Part shown: piece after piece, positions 1-9,224 of the stretch
How positions within the stretch are numbered: position 1 is the stretch's first letter
How the letters are laid out: each line of letters begins with the position of its first letter
Origin: a virus
IMG/VR virus record: IMGVR_UViG_3300032088_001800
Span: 1 to 64,000 of that record
Direction: 5' to 3' (one strand)
Length of the DNA: 64,000 nucleotides
Notes under the pieces: generated by a model
What the model was told of the DNA's origin: nothing
Databases searched by the model: none
Seen by the model: only the letters and a program-made list of their open reading frames with translations
Program-made: the position numbers and the translations under genes

Positions 1-1139
1 AGTCTTATGTCAGTAATTTTGTCATACTCCTCATCAAATAATTCAGGAAATGTTTCATATCCATAGTGACGTAGAAAGTGTAGTGTGTTTACTTGGCTTG
101 CAACTAAGAAAGGATGAAAATTAACAATTGGCTGATAAATTTTTTCTGTTATGAAAAGTACGTCTTCTACATTTACAGGTTCGTATGTTGTTTCTGTAAC
201 AAAAGAAAAATCACTATCTAAATAATGATGATTAATTAATGCACGTTGATTGTATCCTTGTTCTATTTCAGTTCCGTCATAATCAATAATGTAAGGAGCA
301 TCTTGTAGGAACATGTTTAATGGCTGTTCAAGGCTTTTGTGATGTTCTTCATTTAAACAATATTTGTCAATACTTTCATACATTGCATCAGTATGAAATC
401 TATCTACATGAGGTTCAAAATATCTATTCAACCAACTGTAATAACTATGTCTTAGTAAATCACGTTTATAAAATTCCGCTGCAAAGAATACACGTTGATG
501 TCTTGGATTGGCATTCTTAAATATAAACCGTTTGCTTTTTGGAGCATCGTAGTTTAGAAACGTGTCTACATCTAATGGCTTATCGTCCATTTGTGTAATT
601 TCCATATTATACGTTGCTTCAAAACTGTCCATGCCATATACGTTAATTTCACTGTAGCCTTTTCTCTTTCGCCAAGCTGCAAAATTTTTCTGTATGTTTA
701 TATCACCAAACACAAGAAAAACTTTATGTGCAGGTATTGCTAAGTCTTTAACACAGAAATCAATAATTTCCATAAACCTTGGCATAGTTAAACTAAAGCC
801 TTCATTTGGAAACCATAATAGTAACTTTAGTTTACTATCTAAATCACGTATTAGATTCAATGGCTCTTCATCAATATGTTCAAATACATTACGATATACA
901 AATGCATGGTCAATCCAATCAATTTCAATATGATAGAAAGCTGGCTGTCCTACATAGTCCTTAGGAGTAGTACGCTGAACAGGTATATCTAGATAGTCAC
1001 ATACTTCTGTAATAAACTTTGGCTTTACACTCTTAAATTGATTGTACTTATATGCTTCTCTAGTACGCAACTCTTTAGGAACACCATTTGGTATCCATTT
1101 CTCGCCAACAACTCCGGATTGGTAATACAGCGTTATCAT
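1..1139 (-). CDS. GT10-like glycosyltransferase-related protein (partial, C-terminus off the left edge)
   Basis: The frame is open from an ATG at 1139 to the window edge, about 379 codons, so the C-terminus is missing. The start overlaps the stop of the upstream SGNH gene in an ATGA arrangement, which supports it. Near the visible end is the motif FITEKIYQPI followed by FLRHYGYETF and FDEEYD. The same pattern occurs in the gene at 1939-2919, so the two are paralogues. A TEK motif followed by a stretch ending in a Tyr/Phe-rich turn recalls the C-terminal donor-binding half of GT10 fucosyltransferases. That resemblance is remote, and the enzymatic role is inferred. No signal peptide or membrane segment is visible. 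It is the last gene seen in the accessory operon, so a role in making or modifying a glycan fits its neighbours. Confidence 0.6.
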   Translation of the reverse strand, partial: MITLYYQSGVVGEKWIPNGVPKELRTREAYKYNQFKSVKPKFITEVCDYLDIPVQRTTPKDYVGQPAFYHIEIDWIDHAFVYRNVFEHIDEEPLNLIRDLDSKLKLLLWFPNEGFSLTMPRFMEIIDFCVKDLAIPAHKVFLVFGDINIQKNFAAWRKRKGYSEINVYGMDSFEATYNMEITQMDDKPLDVDTFLNYDAPKSKRFIFKNANPRHQRVFFAAEFYKRDLLRHSYYSWLNRYFEPHVDRFHTDAMYESIDKYCLNEEHHKSLEQPLNMFLQDAPYIIDYDGTEIEQGYNQRALINHHYLDSDFSFVTETTYEPVNVEDVLFITEKIYQPIVNFHPFLVASQVNTLHFLRHYGYETFPELFDEEYDKITDIR

Positions 1140-1948
1140 GTGTATGCTCCTTTAAAGTGTGGTAGCCAAAAGTTTTGTACAAAATCTTCGTGTGCTTCGT
1201 AACTAGGATGATTATCGTATCCATCGTCCCATGTGTTTAGATTATTGAGTGTATACTCTCGAAGCCCGCCGTCTTCATTGTCTGTAAACAAAAACTTATT
1301 CCAATGTATTTCATCTTGTAAAGTTACAAACTGATCAGCACACCATGTTTTGTATTCTTTTACAAATGCTCTGAATGTAGTAAATCTATATTCCCAACCT
1401 TTAAGTTCGCACATCTGTTGAACAAGCAAAATATTCGAAAGTGTTTGATGCCACATAGCATTTTGATTCCACATAAACTTTGAGTAAGATCTAAATGCAT
1501 CTACATACTGTATGTCAATATCAAAGTTATTGCTCCACCTTGTTTTTTCACTAACGTTACCGCCATTCAATAACCAATAATTTCCTGTTATTTTTTGAAT
1601 GTCACCGTTTGCACTTGTTAGTGCATATACTCCGGGATTCATATCGTTATTAGATTCAGTATTGTTTTGGAATAACATATCTACATAAGGTGTTTCTGTT
1701 TCATGTAGTGGAAATTCGCTTCTAGTAGGAGAACTCCACATGATGCTTATGTCAGGCGTGAATCCTTCTCGTTCTGCTTTCAATGCACAGTCAATTACAG
1801 CACTTGCAATAAATTTATTGCCGGCTCCGCTTTTACTTACATTCCGAGAATTGTTATAGTTAAGTAAATCACGTTGGATAACTCTTGCCCAGCTATTATG
1901 CATGTCTGTAAAGCTACATCCTCCGAATATATGAAATTTTACAGCCAT
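1136..1948 (-). CDS. SGNH/GDSL hydrolase-like protein
   Basis: This 270-residue protein begins with a short strand and GGCSFTD (residues 9-15), matching block I of SGNH hydrolases, with Ser12 as the likely nucleophile. A Gly/Asn-containing stretch, SKSGAGNKF, follows at about residue 40. Near the C-terminus DNHPSYEAHEDF (about 245-256) looks like the block V Asp/His motif. Such enzymes hydrolyse or transfer ester groups such as acetyl or acyl chains on sugars and lipids; the substrate here is unknown. It has no signal peptide, so it should act in the cytoplasm. It overlaps the upstream gene by 10 bases and sits between two paralogous GT10-like genes, which suggests a common glycan substrate. 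A second SGNH-like gene lies at 5898-6599. Confidence 0.72.
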   Translation of the reverse strand: MAVKFHIFGGCSFTDMHNSWARVIQRDLLNYNNSRNVSKSGAGNKFIASAVIDCALKAEREGFTPDISIMWSSPTRSEFPLHETETPYVDMLFQNNTESNNDMNPGVYALTSANGDIQKITGNYWLLNGGNVSEKTRWSNNFDIDIQYVDAFRSYSKFMWNQNAMWHQTLSNILLVQQMCELKGWEYRFTTFRAFVKEYKTWCADQFVTLQDEIHWNKFLFTDNEDGGLREYTLNNLNTWDDGYDNHPSYEAHEDFVQNFWLPHFKGAYT

Positions 1949-2919
1949 GTTTGTATTTCCTCATTTGATATCTTCATTTGTAAAAATCGTTGCTGATTAT
2001 ACTTTAGTCTTTGTTGTATATCATTTTTATCTATTGAATCTATGCTATTAAGATATTTACTTAGACTGTGTATTGCACTGTTGAATCTTGATACATCTTC
2101 GTGAATTGTATCGTATGTGTTGTCTAGTATATCGTCAAATGTATCATATCCTTGTTGCCTTAAGAATTCTAATAAATTAGGCTGTCCTATATACAATGCT
2201 AGATGGCAGTTTGCAATAGGCTTCCAAGTTTTTTCTGTTATAAATAATCCTCGACTAGCTTCAGGATACGTTTCAGTTACTAAACTAATACTTGTTTCTT
2301 CATATATCCATTTATTATGTAATCTATCATTTTTGTGTATCTCGCCATTTGATCTATCAACAACTAGATGACGATGGCTGTTACGCATGTGGTCAATTTC
2401 TGGTGTATCTTTTTTGTATATTTCTTTAAATGTATCGTAGTGATAATTGTTATCAAGCTGGTTATACCTATTTAGGAAACTTACTAATCCAGTATCATAC
2501 AACCCTGTGTCGTATAACATTTGTAGGGTATAGTAACGATGCCAGTCAGGCCTTCCATTCAAGCACAAAAACTTTTTAGCAAATGTATTTTGATTATTTG
2601 TTTGTACTCCTAATTCCTTTATATGTGTAAGATAGTCGTATGCCCAGTAATTAAAGAATATGCCTTTAGACATATTTGCGTTACAGTGAATTACTTTGCC
2701 AAAGTTGTTGAAGTAATCAATATCTATATATGCAGGATCTCCTTCAGTATGAAATATTACTAGCGGAGTATCTTTGTCATATTCTATATTACCTTTGCCT
2801 TCTATATGCTCACATATCTGCAGATTGCCATTAAAGTCTGAATATTTTTCAATGACAGAACCTAGTCTATTAGTATCAAGACACTCAAATGTACCTTTTG
2901 CTAAAGTAATTTTTGCCAT
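1939..2919 (-). CDS. GT10-like glycosyltransferase-related protein
   Basis: This 326-residue protein is a paralogue of the partial gene at the left edge. The shared C-terminal block contains FITEKTWKPI, then LYIGQPNLLEFLRQQGYDTF and an Asp-rich tail. This block is widespread in marine T4-like phages. It recalls the C-terminal nucleotide-sugar-binding half of GT10 fucosyltransferases, although identity is low and the function is inferred. The N-terminal half contains FLCLNGRPDWHRYYTLQMLY, which would be a separate lobe. It overlaps the upstream radical SAM gene by 19 bases and the downstream SGNH gene by 10, so translation is probably coupled. No membrane segment is visible. Other sugar-nucleotide transferases are possible. 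Confidence 0.6.
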   Translation of the reverse strand: MAKITLAKGTFECLDTNRLGSVIEKYSDFNGNLQICEHIEGKGNIEYDKDTPLVIFHTEGDPAYIDIDYFNNFGKVIHCNANMSKGIFFNYWAYDYLTHIKELGVQTNNQNTFAKKFLCLNGRPDWHRYYTLQMLYDTGLYDTGLVSFLNRYNQLDNNYHYDTFKEIYKKDTPEIDHMRNSHRHLVVDRSNGEIHKNDRLHNKWIYEETSISLVTETYPEASRGLFITEKTWKPIANCHLALYIGQPNLLEFLRQQGYDTFDDILDNTYDTIHEDVSRFNSAIHSLSKYLNSIDSIDKNDIQQRLKYNQQRFLQMKISNEEIQTWL

Positions 2920-3758
2920 AAACTTACACTTTCAAATCCGTTTTGCGTGCCGCTAGTATTACATCCTTTACACGCTGCTAAACTACTTCGGTTACCTTTG
3001 TCTAATTTTTTTCTAACTTCAACAAATTGTTCACTATTCCATAATTCACTAAATGCTGTATTGTTAATATTTCCAAATGGTTGTTGTTTCCTACTCCAAT
3101 CGTTACAGCATAACCGGACTTGTCCGTCCCAGTCTATAAATGCTTTGTAAAATGGTAACCAACAAGGCCTAAATACAGTTTCTTCTTTTGATACTAGTCC
3201 TCCTCGGTTATTGTAATTGTATTGTTCAATCAAATCCGGACTACCAGTATCGTGATGATTTCGTATACGATAACTTATGTTACAATCTTGCAATAGATCT
3301 TGCACTTTGTTGTACTGTTCATTGCCATCATAACAATCAACAATAAGCATACTAAGTCCTGCATCAGATAATTGTGTGTGAGTTAATTGGCCTGACAAGA
3401 GTCTATCGCCGTTAGTAATAATTTCTGTGTAGTATACAGAAAATATCTTTATAAGTTCAAGTATCTGTGGATTGAGAGTAGGTTCGCCAAATCCTGTTAT
3501 ATGTATGTCGCCAGTATAATTTGCTGCTTGCAATCCTTTGACAAGATTGTTTGCTGTGTCTAATGTCATTTGTAAATTTTGATTAGGATATACCGCAGGA
3601 TTACTACGTGGACAAAAACTGCACGTTCTATTACATAACTCAGTAGGATTAACTTCAACAACTCCTAAGCCTAGTAGTAAAGGATTACCAATGTTAGCTT
3701 TTAGATATCTGTTGTTCCTATAACTAATATGGTCTTGGACATTAAAATTTTGAGACAT
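2901..3758 (-). CDS. Radical SAM protein with C-terminal SPASM-like cysteines
   Basis: With the ATG at 3758 the protein has 285 residues. The radical SAM cluster motif CNRTCSFC is at about residues 42-49, followed by a glycine-rich GFGEPTLN segment that would contact S-adenosylmethionine. The C-terminal part carries RPCWLPFYKAFIDWDG, RLCCNDW and CKGCN, cysteines placed like those of a SPASM auxiliary iron-sulphur domain. SPASM enzymes usually modify ribosomal peptides, proteins or carbohydrates; the substrate here cannot be read. A TTG at 3794 would add 12 hydrophobic residues but overlaps the upstream gene by 53 bases, so I prefer the ATG, which overlaps by 17. This protein differs from the other four radical SAM proteins of the operon, whose auxiliary cysteines lie at the N-terminus. 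Confidence 0.88.
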   Translation of the reverse strand: MSQNFNVQDHISYRNNRYLKANIGNPLLLGLGVVEVNPTELCNRTCSFCPRSNPAVYPNQNLQMTLDTANNLVKGLQAANYTGDIHITGFGEPTLNPQILELIKIFSVYYTEIITNGDRLLSGQLTHTQLSDAGLSMLIVDCYDGNEQYNKVQDLLQDCNISYRIRNHHDTGSPDLIEQYNYNNRGGLVSKEETVFRPCWLPFYKAFIDWDGQVRLCCNDWSRKQQPFGNINNTAFSELWNSEQFVEVRKKLDKGNRSSLAACKGCNTSGTQNGFESVSLWQKLL

Positions 3759-4788
3759 AACTATCAGGAATAATAAGTTTATTACTCCAATCAATTCCTT
3801 TTCGATTTGCAGGATGCTCGTTGTTTATAATCACAATACTTTTGTCTTTTGTATGTGTTACACACTTTTGCGGGTCAACAAATAATAATAGTTCAAATAT
3901 ATCACCTAAGAATTCTTTTTCTATATGTATACTAATACCACTATACGCACACTTGCTTGGCAATTCTTCCATTGGTAAGTTGCATTGTAGTAAATCAAAT
4001 TTATTAAATAGCCCTTTAGTACGATCAAAGAATTTAAAGTTTAACATGTCCGTATGCACTTTGCAGTCAGTTGGATTGTTTACTACCATAGGCAAACTTC
4101 TAAACACTAAATCACTCCATTGATCTAATTTAATTTGTGTAAAGCCTTCAAAGTTTGTTGGCATAAGTTTTTCGGGCCAAGCGTCAGAACCTAAAAATTC
4201 GTATGTAAAGTCTTTGGTTGTTTTACCAGTATCTACACTGTTAACAAATAAACGTTCCTCAACTTCTGTTCTAAACAATATTGTATCGCTACTCAGTAAA
4301 CTTTTGCGCAATGTTTCTTCATCAGTTATTACAACACCTTTATCACGTAGTTCTTTAAATGCATTTTGTTCTTTATGTACAGTAAGCATTAAAGGCATTG
4401 TCTTACAATTAAGAAACTTTGCTGCTACACACCTATTGGTTCCGGGATGAACCATATATGTTCCATCGTCCATATGATTTACTGCCTTGACACTATTCTT
4501 CCATCCGGTCTGACAATAGCTTTGTACTAACCAAAGTATTTTTTCAAAATGATGTACAACTATGTTTTCACCGCCCATTGGTGTAATTAATGCTTTAACT
4601 GAAAAATCTTCAACTACACTTTTTGCAATACTCTTATCACCATGCGGATTTTCTAACAGCCAATCATGTAATCTATCTTCGTCAAACTTTAGCCACCAAC
4701 GTAATGTCTCCATTGGTGCTTCAAATAATATTACAACGTGGTCATCAAACCAATCTTTATCAAAGAAATCTTTACCTTGAGTAGACAT
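3742..4788 (-). CDS. Protein with ParB/Srx-like motif, function unknown
   Basis: This 348-residue protein starts at an ATG with a good Shine-Dalgarno AGGAG 7 bases upstream. The only recognisable motif is HPGTNRCVAAKFLNCKTMPL at about residues 113-132. It resembles the GxxR-xxAAkxLG-xxxvPv box of ParB/sulfiredoxin-fold nucleotide-binding domains. The remainder (an aromatic-rich N-terminus and a C-terminus with IVIINNEHPANRKGIDW) matches nothing I know. ParB-fold domains use CTP or ATP in chromosome partition, DNA modification and phosphotransfer. In an operon of radical SAM enzymes and glycosyltransferases a kinase-like or nucleotide-binding role is as plausible as DNA binding. It follows the radical SAM gene at 4790-5905 by one base and overlaps the next by 17, so it belongs to the same transcript. 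Confidence 0.5.
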   Translation of the reverse strand: MSTQGKDFFDKDWFDDHVVILFEAPMETLRWWLKFDEDRLHDWLLENPHGDKSIAKSVVEDFSVKALITPMGGENIVVHHFEKILWLVQSYCQTGWKNSVKAVNHMDDGTYMVHPGTNRCVAAKFLNCKTMPLMLTVHKEQNAFKELRDKGVVITDEETLRKSLLSSDTILFRTEVEERLFVNSVDTGKTTKDFTYEFLGSDAWPEKLMPTNFEGFTQIKLDQWSDLVFRSLPMVVNNPTDCKVHTDMLNFKFFDRTKGLFNKFDLLQCNLPMEELPSKCAYSGISIHIEKEFLGDIFELLLFVDPQKCVTHTKDKSIVIINNEHPANRKGIDWSNKLIIPDSYVSKF

Positions 4789-4789
4789 A

Positions 4790-5905
4790 TTACTCTCCTA
4801 ATAATAGTGTGTTTAGTTCAGGAAATACTTGTGCAAAATTTTCTTCCCTGTGTTTATCTAATATATGCGTATATTTAAAGAAACTATCAATTGCTCCGTT
4901 GCAATTAGACATTTGATCTGCAAATGGTTTGAATTTATCATTGCTAAGTTTATCTTTAATTACTTGATGTGCATGTTGAGGTATTGCTTGCACATTATAG
5001 TGCTTAGGCCCATGTAGTGCGTTTAAGAACAACCGGTCTTCAGGAAGACCAAGTGTGTTAAACCATTGTTGAAATTCTGGCAAATATAATATATTAAAAA
5101 TATTTACAGTGTGGCAAATACTTGTGTGCAAGAACGGTTGTTCATTTGCAAAACGCAGATTACTTTCAGCTTCTTTCCAAACTGCTGGATGACGTTGGTA
5201 TTCAAACTGTTTGCCTGTGCCGTCAATACTAAACATAAGTTCAACCCATTTAAATTCTTTCCAAAGATCTAACATTTTTTGTGTGGGCTTTATTGTAGTA
5301 TTAGTATTATAGTGTAAACTAATTTTATGTGCATGACCTCTTTCTACACACTTTTCTAATAATTCAAAATGTTTCTTAATTAATAAAGGTTCACCGCCTG
5401 TGAAATCTAGCCATTCAATATACTCAATTACTCTTTCAAGGTCACGCCAAATAGGACTATTATCTTCTATCCAGTAACTTTTAAGGTTAGGATTAAGAAC
5501 TTCTCCGTATAATAATTTTTCATCTTCGGCCCATTTGAAACTGCTAAAGCTACTACATATTCTGCACTTTAAATTACACACTGTTCCTAGCTTTAGATCA
5601 TAATAGATAGGCGGACCTAGTTTTCCAATCCTATGAAACATATGTTCAAAGCGTTCATTATCTGCTTGACGTTTACTACGTATACCCTGCGATTCGTTTT
5701 TCCAACATTGGTTACAACCAGCAGGTTTCTTTCCTGCTAAGAAATCTTTGCGCAATGTTTTCATTTCTTCACTAGACCAGATTTTGCTTAGACCGTCTGT
5801 GCCAAAGTGTCCTACAGGCGGGCCTTCATATAAGCAACAAGGCTTTGCATTGCCTACTGCATCAGCTTCAATATGTATCCAAGGATTTATACAAATATCA
5901 CTCAA
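4790..5905 (-). CDS. Twitch-type radical SAM protein (short class)
   Basis: The 371-residue protein opens with CINPWIH and a cysteine pair KPCC (residues 23-24), then GCNQCW (64-67). This is an N-terminal auxiliary iron-sulphur region of the type found in twitch/SPASM-like radical SAM proteins of marine phages. The catalytic cluster motif CNLKCRIC is at 110-117 and the SAM-contact motif FTGGEPLL at about 168-175. The auxiliary cysteines come before the TIM-barrel core, the reverse of classical SPASM enzymes. The protein is close in plan to the gene at 6596-7786. The reaction is unknown, though proteins of this kind commonly modify peptides or small molecules. It overlaps the upstream SGNH gene by 8 bases. 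Confidence 0.9.
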   Translation of the reverse strand: MSDICINPWIHIEADAVGNAKPCCLYEGPPVGHFGTDGLSKIWSSEEMKTLRKDFLAGKKPAGCNQCWKNESQGIRSKRQADNERFEHMFHRIGKLGPPIYYDLKLGTVCNLKCRICSSFSSFKWAEDEKLLYGEVLNPNLKSYWIEDNSPIWRDLERVIEYIEWLDFTGGEPLLIKKHFELLEKCVERGHAHKISLHYNTNTTIKPTQKMLDLWKEFKWVELMFSIDGTGKQFEYQRHPAVWKEAESNLRFANEQPFLHTSICHTVNIFNILYLPEFQQWFNTLGLPEDRLFLNALHGPKHYNVQAIPQHAHQVIKDKLSNDKFKPFADQMSNCNGAIDSFFKYTHILDKHREENFAQVFPELNTLLLGE

Positions 5906-6599
5906 TTGCGCTCCTAACCATAGGGTATATATATTCGTCTGCTACAAGTTTGTGTCCTTGAGGTGATATATGATAACCATTGTCAATGTAATGATTATTA
6001 TCTAAAAAGTTGTGTACACTATCTTGATGTACCGGTACTGGTAGTACTTTTTCTACATCTATAGGCGTTGGTACCCACGGAAAGAATATAATCTTGTCAC
6101 CAAAGTTTTCTATATAAGATTTAAGCATATCTAGTTGACACATTAATTGTTCGGTAGCCAATGTACTAAATGTATGATTTTCGTATAAGAATTTTGTAGT
6201 AGTGTCAATATCACTTTTCTTACTTAAACTATTAGAGTATTCACCTACAGTAATCTTGTGTGTCTTTTCTTCTGTTATTCCCCAAAGGCGTGTATGCTTG
6301 CCTTCTCGTGTCCATACTGGTTGTTCTAGATTGTCATGAAATCGGTTGTCTAGAAAATTTTTCTTACCACTAATAGATATTTGCATTCTATCAAATGTAG
6401 TTAACTGAAACAAAACAACTTTTGGTTTATACTTTTGGTAAAGTCTATATGCTGAGTATACTGCATACGCATTGTCTATGCCGGCATGTCCGCCATTTAT
6501 AACTGTTGTTCCGCACTTGTCTTGTAGATAAGCCGAAAAAGTTTCATTTGATTCTACACCAGTACCAAACGTCCAGCTGCATCCAATAGTAAGTATCAT
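5898..6599 (-). CDS. SGNH/GDSL hydrolase-like protein
   Basis: This 233-residue protein has a compact SGNH layout. Block I is IGCSWTFGTG (residues 5-14, Ser8 as nucleophile). NGGHAGIDNAY at about 35-45 is block II-like. FQLTTFDRMQIS at about 84-95 sits where block III would be. Block V is DNGYHISPQGHKLVAD with Asp206 and His210. The length is normal for a single-domain SGNH hydrolase and there is no signal peptide. Members act on ester-linked acyl or acetyl groups, and some transfer rather than hydrolyse; the substrate is not evident. It is wedged between two radical SAM genes with 4- and 8-base overlaps, implying a shared pathway. Its sequence has diverged far from the other SGNH-like gene at 1136-1948. 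Confidence 0.82.
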   Translation of the reverse strand: MILTIGCSWTFGTGVESNETFSAYLQDKCGTTVINGGHAGIDNAYAVYSAYRLYQKYKPKVVLFQLTTFDRMQISISGKKNFLDNRFHDNLEQPVWTREGKHTRLWGITEEKTHKITVGEYSNSLSKKSDIDTTTKFLYENHTFSTLATEQLMCQLDMLKSYIENFGDKIIFFPWVPTPIDVEKVLPVPVHQDSVHNFLDNNHYIDNGYHISPQGHKLVADEYIYPMVRSAIE

Positions 6600-7786
6600 T
6601 TTACCAAGTCCTGTAATTCAGGAAATGTTTCTGCAAAATTTTCATTCCTAATTATGTCTACCATTTCTATGTTTTTCTTAAACTCTAGTATTAGATGAGA
6701 TGTATCTGCATCATTCATAAATTTTGCAACTGATAAGAATCCACGCTCAACTCTTTCTTCGCCCCATCTCTTACACTTTTCTGCCATATCTGTATATTTT
6801 TTAGTTAATTCTTTTTTCATGCTTGCAGGTAGTATTTGTAAACTTAGATGCTCAGGATGATGGACAATGTTAATATGAAAGTCTCTTGGGTGTCCTATAA
6901 AGTTATCTTCTAATGCCCATTCGTAGAAATCTGTCATATGAAATGCATTTTGTACACTAACTGTAAAGTTAATAAAAAAGTTTATATCAGGTGCTTTTTG
7001 TATTATTGCTTTTCTATTAGCAACAATCTTATTCCAGTCAGTGCCTTTACGTATATATTCTGCTCTTGCGCCGTAGCCATCTATACTTGCTCCTACATGT
7101 ACGTTATCAAATCTAGGCCAAATGTCAAGAACATCAAGTTTTTTGTATCTTAACTGGCTAAGATTAGTATTATAACGAATGATAGTATCGTACTTTTGCA
7201 TTTCATCTAGTTTATTTAAGATACGGTAATGTTCTTCCATTAGTAATGGCTCGCCGCCAGCAAAATAAATATCTTCTACTTTATCAAATAACGGTTCTAT
7301 TTGATTCCACATGTTAATATTTTTACCTGGGTCAGGTAAGTCATTAGGTAATTGACCCCACATCTTTTTTTGATCTTCGTACCAACCTGTACTTAACTGT
7401 GGACCGCAACTTCTGCAACGCATATTACATATATTAGAAAATCTAAAGTCCCAGTAGTGTATACTTAAATCGTCTAAACTTCCGTCAGCATTTGTTGTTT
7501 GTAATAGATCCATATGATGTGAAAAAGTCTCATTCATATGTGTACGCAAACTTGTTCCGCCGTTTGATTCATTAATAAAGCAACGTTTACAACTTGCCGG
7601 TTGTTCATTGTTAAGAAACTGTGTACGTAGCTTTTTCATATCCTTGCCATTCCAAATTTCAGCAAGAGTATTTTCATTTAGATTACCGACTGAATCTTCC
7701 ATTGCTGTTAAGCAACAAGGATATACATCGTTGTTAGGCCATGTATGTAAATGTATCCACGGTGATATGCATTTGTTGTCAGTCAT
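6596..7786 (-). CDS. Twitch-type radical SAM protein (short class)
   Basis: The 396-residue protein has the same order of parts as the gene at 4790-5905. It has CISPWIH at the N-terminus, a YPCC pair (residues 24-25) and SCKRCF (66-69). The catalytic motif CNMRCRSC is at 120-127 and FAGGEPLL at about 175-182. The C-terminus ends in ENFAETFPELQDLV, a tail also seen as ENFAQVFPELNTLL in the paralogue. That shared C-terminal signature marks a family and may be a partner- or substrate-binding element. The start overlaps the stop of the upstream radical SAM gene by 8 bases. Function beyond radical SAM chemistry cannot be read. Confidence 0.9.
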   Translation of the reverse strand: MTDNKCISPWIHLHTWPNNDVYPCCLTAMEDSVGNLNENTLAEIWNGKDMKKLRTQFLNNEQPASCKRCFINESNGGTSLRTHMNETFSHHMDLLQTTNADGSLDDLSIHYWDFRFSNICNMRCRSCGPQLSTGWYEDQKKMWGQLPNDLPDPGKNINMWNQIEPLFDKVEDIYFAGGEPLLMEEHYRILNKLDEMQKYDTIIRYNTNLSQLRYKKLDVLDIWPRFDNVHVGASIDGYGARAEYIRKGTDWNKIVANRKAIIQKAPDINFFINFTVSVQNAFHMTDFYEWALEDNFIGHPRDFHINIVHHPEHLSLQILPASMKKELTKKYTDMAEKCKRWGEERVERGFLSVAKFMNDADTSHLILEFKKNIEMVDIIRNENFAETFPELQDLVK

Positions 7787-9224
7787 ATGTTGCTAGAGGC
7801 TCATCAATATTTTTTGGATCTGGCTTTAGTATCCAACCTTCTTTTTCTGCAAGTTCCATAATACTTGCATCAGTGTCTGGAATACTTTCAACCCAGTCTG
7901 TTAGTATTTTAGGAAATACACTTAGGCTTTTGTTCCTACGTACATCATATTGCTGATAGAAAGTTTTAAAGTCACGCCACAACGTAGCAGGGTTACTTGT
8001 ACGCCTATGCGGAGCATCTACTGTAACTAGGTAATCTATCAAACGTTCAATACTTGCCTTTTCAAACTCGTGCCATAATTCTTTGTCTTTGTTTGCTGCA
8101 TACCAAGTAGATAAATTTTTGTGGAGTTCATCTTTAATATGGTTAGGTAAAGCAAGTGGTGACTGAAAGCTAGGAAATCTCAAAAGGTTAACACTTACAC
8201 TTGGCCATTTACTTCCTGTTGTTTCTTTCAATTCATATATTTGATCTAAGAAATCTGTAATACTAAACAAGCATAAACTATTAATAGTCATCATTACATG
8301 TAGATTTGCATTTGCTTCTGACAATATACGCTTTACATTGTTTAACCATTGTTCATAAACTAGCCCGTCACGTATATATTCTGCTTGAGCACCTACAGCT
8401 TCACAACTTGTATAAATTTCAAAGTTCTTAATACCATGCGACTTTTGTATAAGTTTATCTATTATATCATTCTTAGCAATTAGATTACTATTAATTGCAA
8501 AACGCATCTTGCTATTTTGTGCTTCAAACCAATCAAACAATTTCCAAGTGTTATGGCTCATTAAAGGCTCGCCGCCTGTAATGCGTAGTTCTTCTAAACT
8601 ACTGCTAAGTCCGTTTTCCCACCATTTCCAAAATGCTTGAATGTAAGGATTATCGTCATCATCTTTGTAAGGTTGTGTCCAACTGCCGTCTTGTCTAAAT
8701 GCACCAGCACCATCACTTACTAAGTTTGTGTACTCGCCATTCTTTTTAATATCTTTAGCCCATGTGGTTGAGAAACTTGCATTACAATAACTACATGCTA
8801 AGTTACACGTTCTGTCAAACGCAATTTCAAAAGTTTTGAGGTGAACATTTTCTGTGTAGTTCATATCGTATGCACGTTGTAATTCGTCGTCATCATAGAT
8901 AATAGTTTTAAAGACTCTGTCACTAACAGCATCTTTTTTCATATCTTCCATTTTCCAACAATACTCACACTCACGTGGTCGTTGTCCAACTTGCATTTGC
9001 TTACGCATTTCTTTTTTGTGCTTTGTGTTGTGTATAGCAGTAAAGTCTGCTTCAACTTCTTCAAGCGGTATTTTGTGTGCCGGCGGGTGATGACAACTTG
9101 TAGTAGTGCCGCTACCTAACCATGTAGTTGCATTATACCATTTAGCACCACAGAAGCTAGGACTTTTAGCGTTAATAACTCTGTCTCTATACTCTGTTAA
9201 ACTTTCGTCGGGTTTCTTAGGCAT
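7779..9224 (-). CDS. Twitch-type radical SAM protein (long class)
   Basis: This is a 481-residue protein. The N-terminal auxiliary region differs from that of the short class. It has SFCGAKWYN (Cys25), SCHHPPAHKIP (Cys44) and ECEYCW (Cys86 and Cys89). The catalytic motif CNLACSYC is at 140-147 and LRITGGEPLMS at about 213-223. It is a clear paralogue of the neighbouring gene at 9217-10590, with which it shares the CxAKW, SCHHP and ECxYCW blocks in the same spacing. The region after the cluster is longer than in the short class and contains NPYIQAFWKWW. The start overlaps the upstream stop by 8 bases. The substrate is unknown; two tandem paralogues suggest two related substrates or a heteromer. 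Confidence 0.9.
   Translation of the reverse strand: MPKKPDESLTEYRDRVINAKSPSFCGAKWYNATTWLGSGTTTSCHHPPAHKIPLEEVEADFTAIHNTKHKKEMRKQMQVGQRPRECEYCWKMEDMKKDAVSDRVFKTIIYDDDELQRAYDMNYTENVHLKTFEIAFDRTCNLACSYCNASFSTTWAKDIKKNGEYTNLVSDGAGAFRQDGSWTQPYKDDDDNPYIQAFWKWWENGLSSSLEELRITGGEPLMSHNTWKLFDWFEAQNSKMRFAINSNLIAKNDIIDKLIQKSHGIKNFEIYTSCEAVGAQAEYIRDGLVYEQWLNNVKRILSEANANLHVMMTINSLCLFSITDFLDQIYELKETTGSKWPSVSVNLLRFPSFQSPLALPNHIKDELHKNLSTWYAANKDKELWHEFEKASIERLIDYLVTVDAPHRRTSNPATLWRDFKTFYQQYDVRRNKSLSVFPKILTDWVESIPDTDASIMELAEKEGWILKPDPKNIDEPLATYD

Noticed and set aside
3759-3794. TTG start giving a hydrophobic N-terminus (possible signal peptide) to the first radical SAM gene
   Set aside because: The extension lies wholly inside the upstream gene; the ATG at 3758 matches the operon's overlap sizes and radical SAM proteins of this kind are cytoplasmic.
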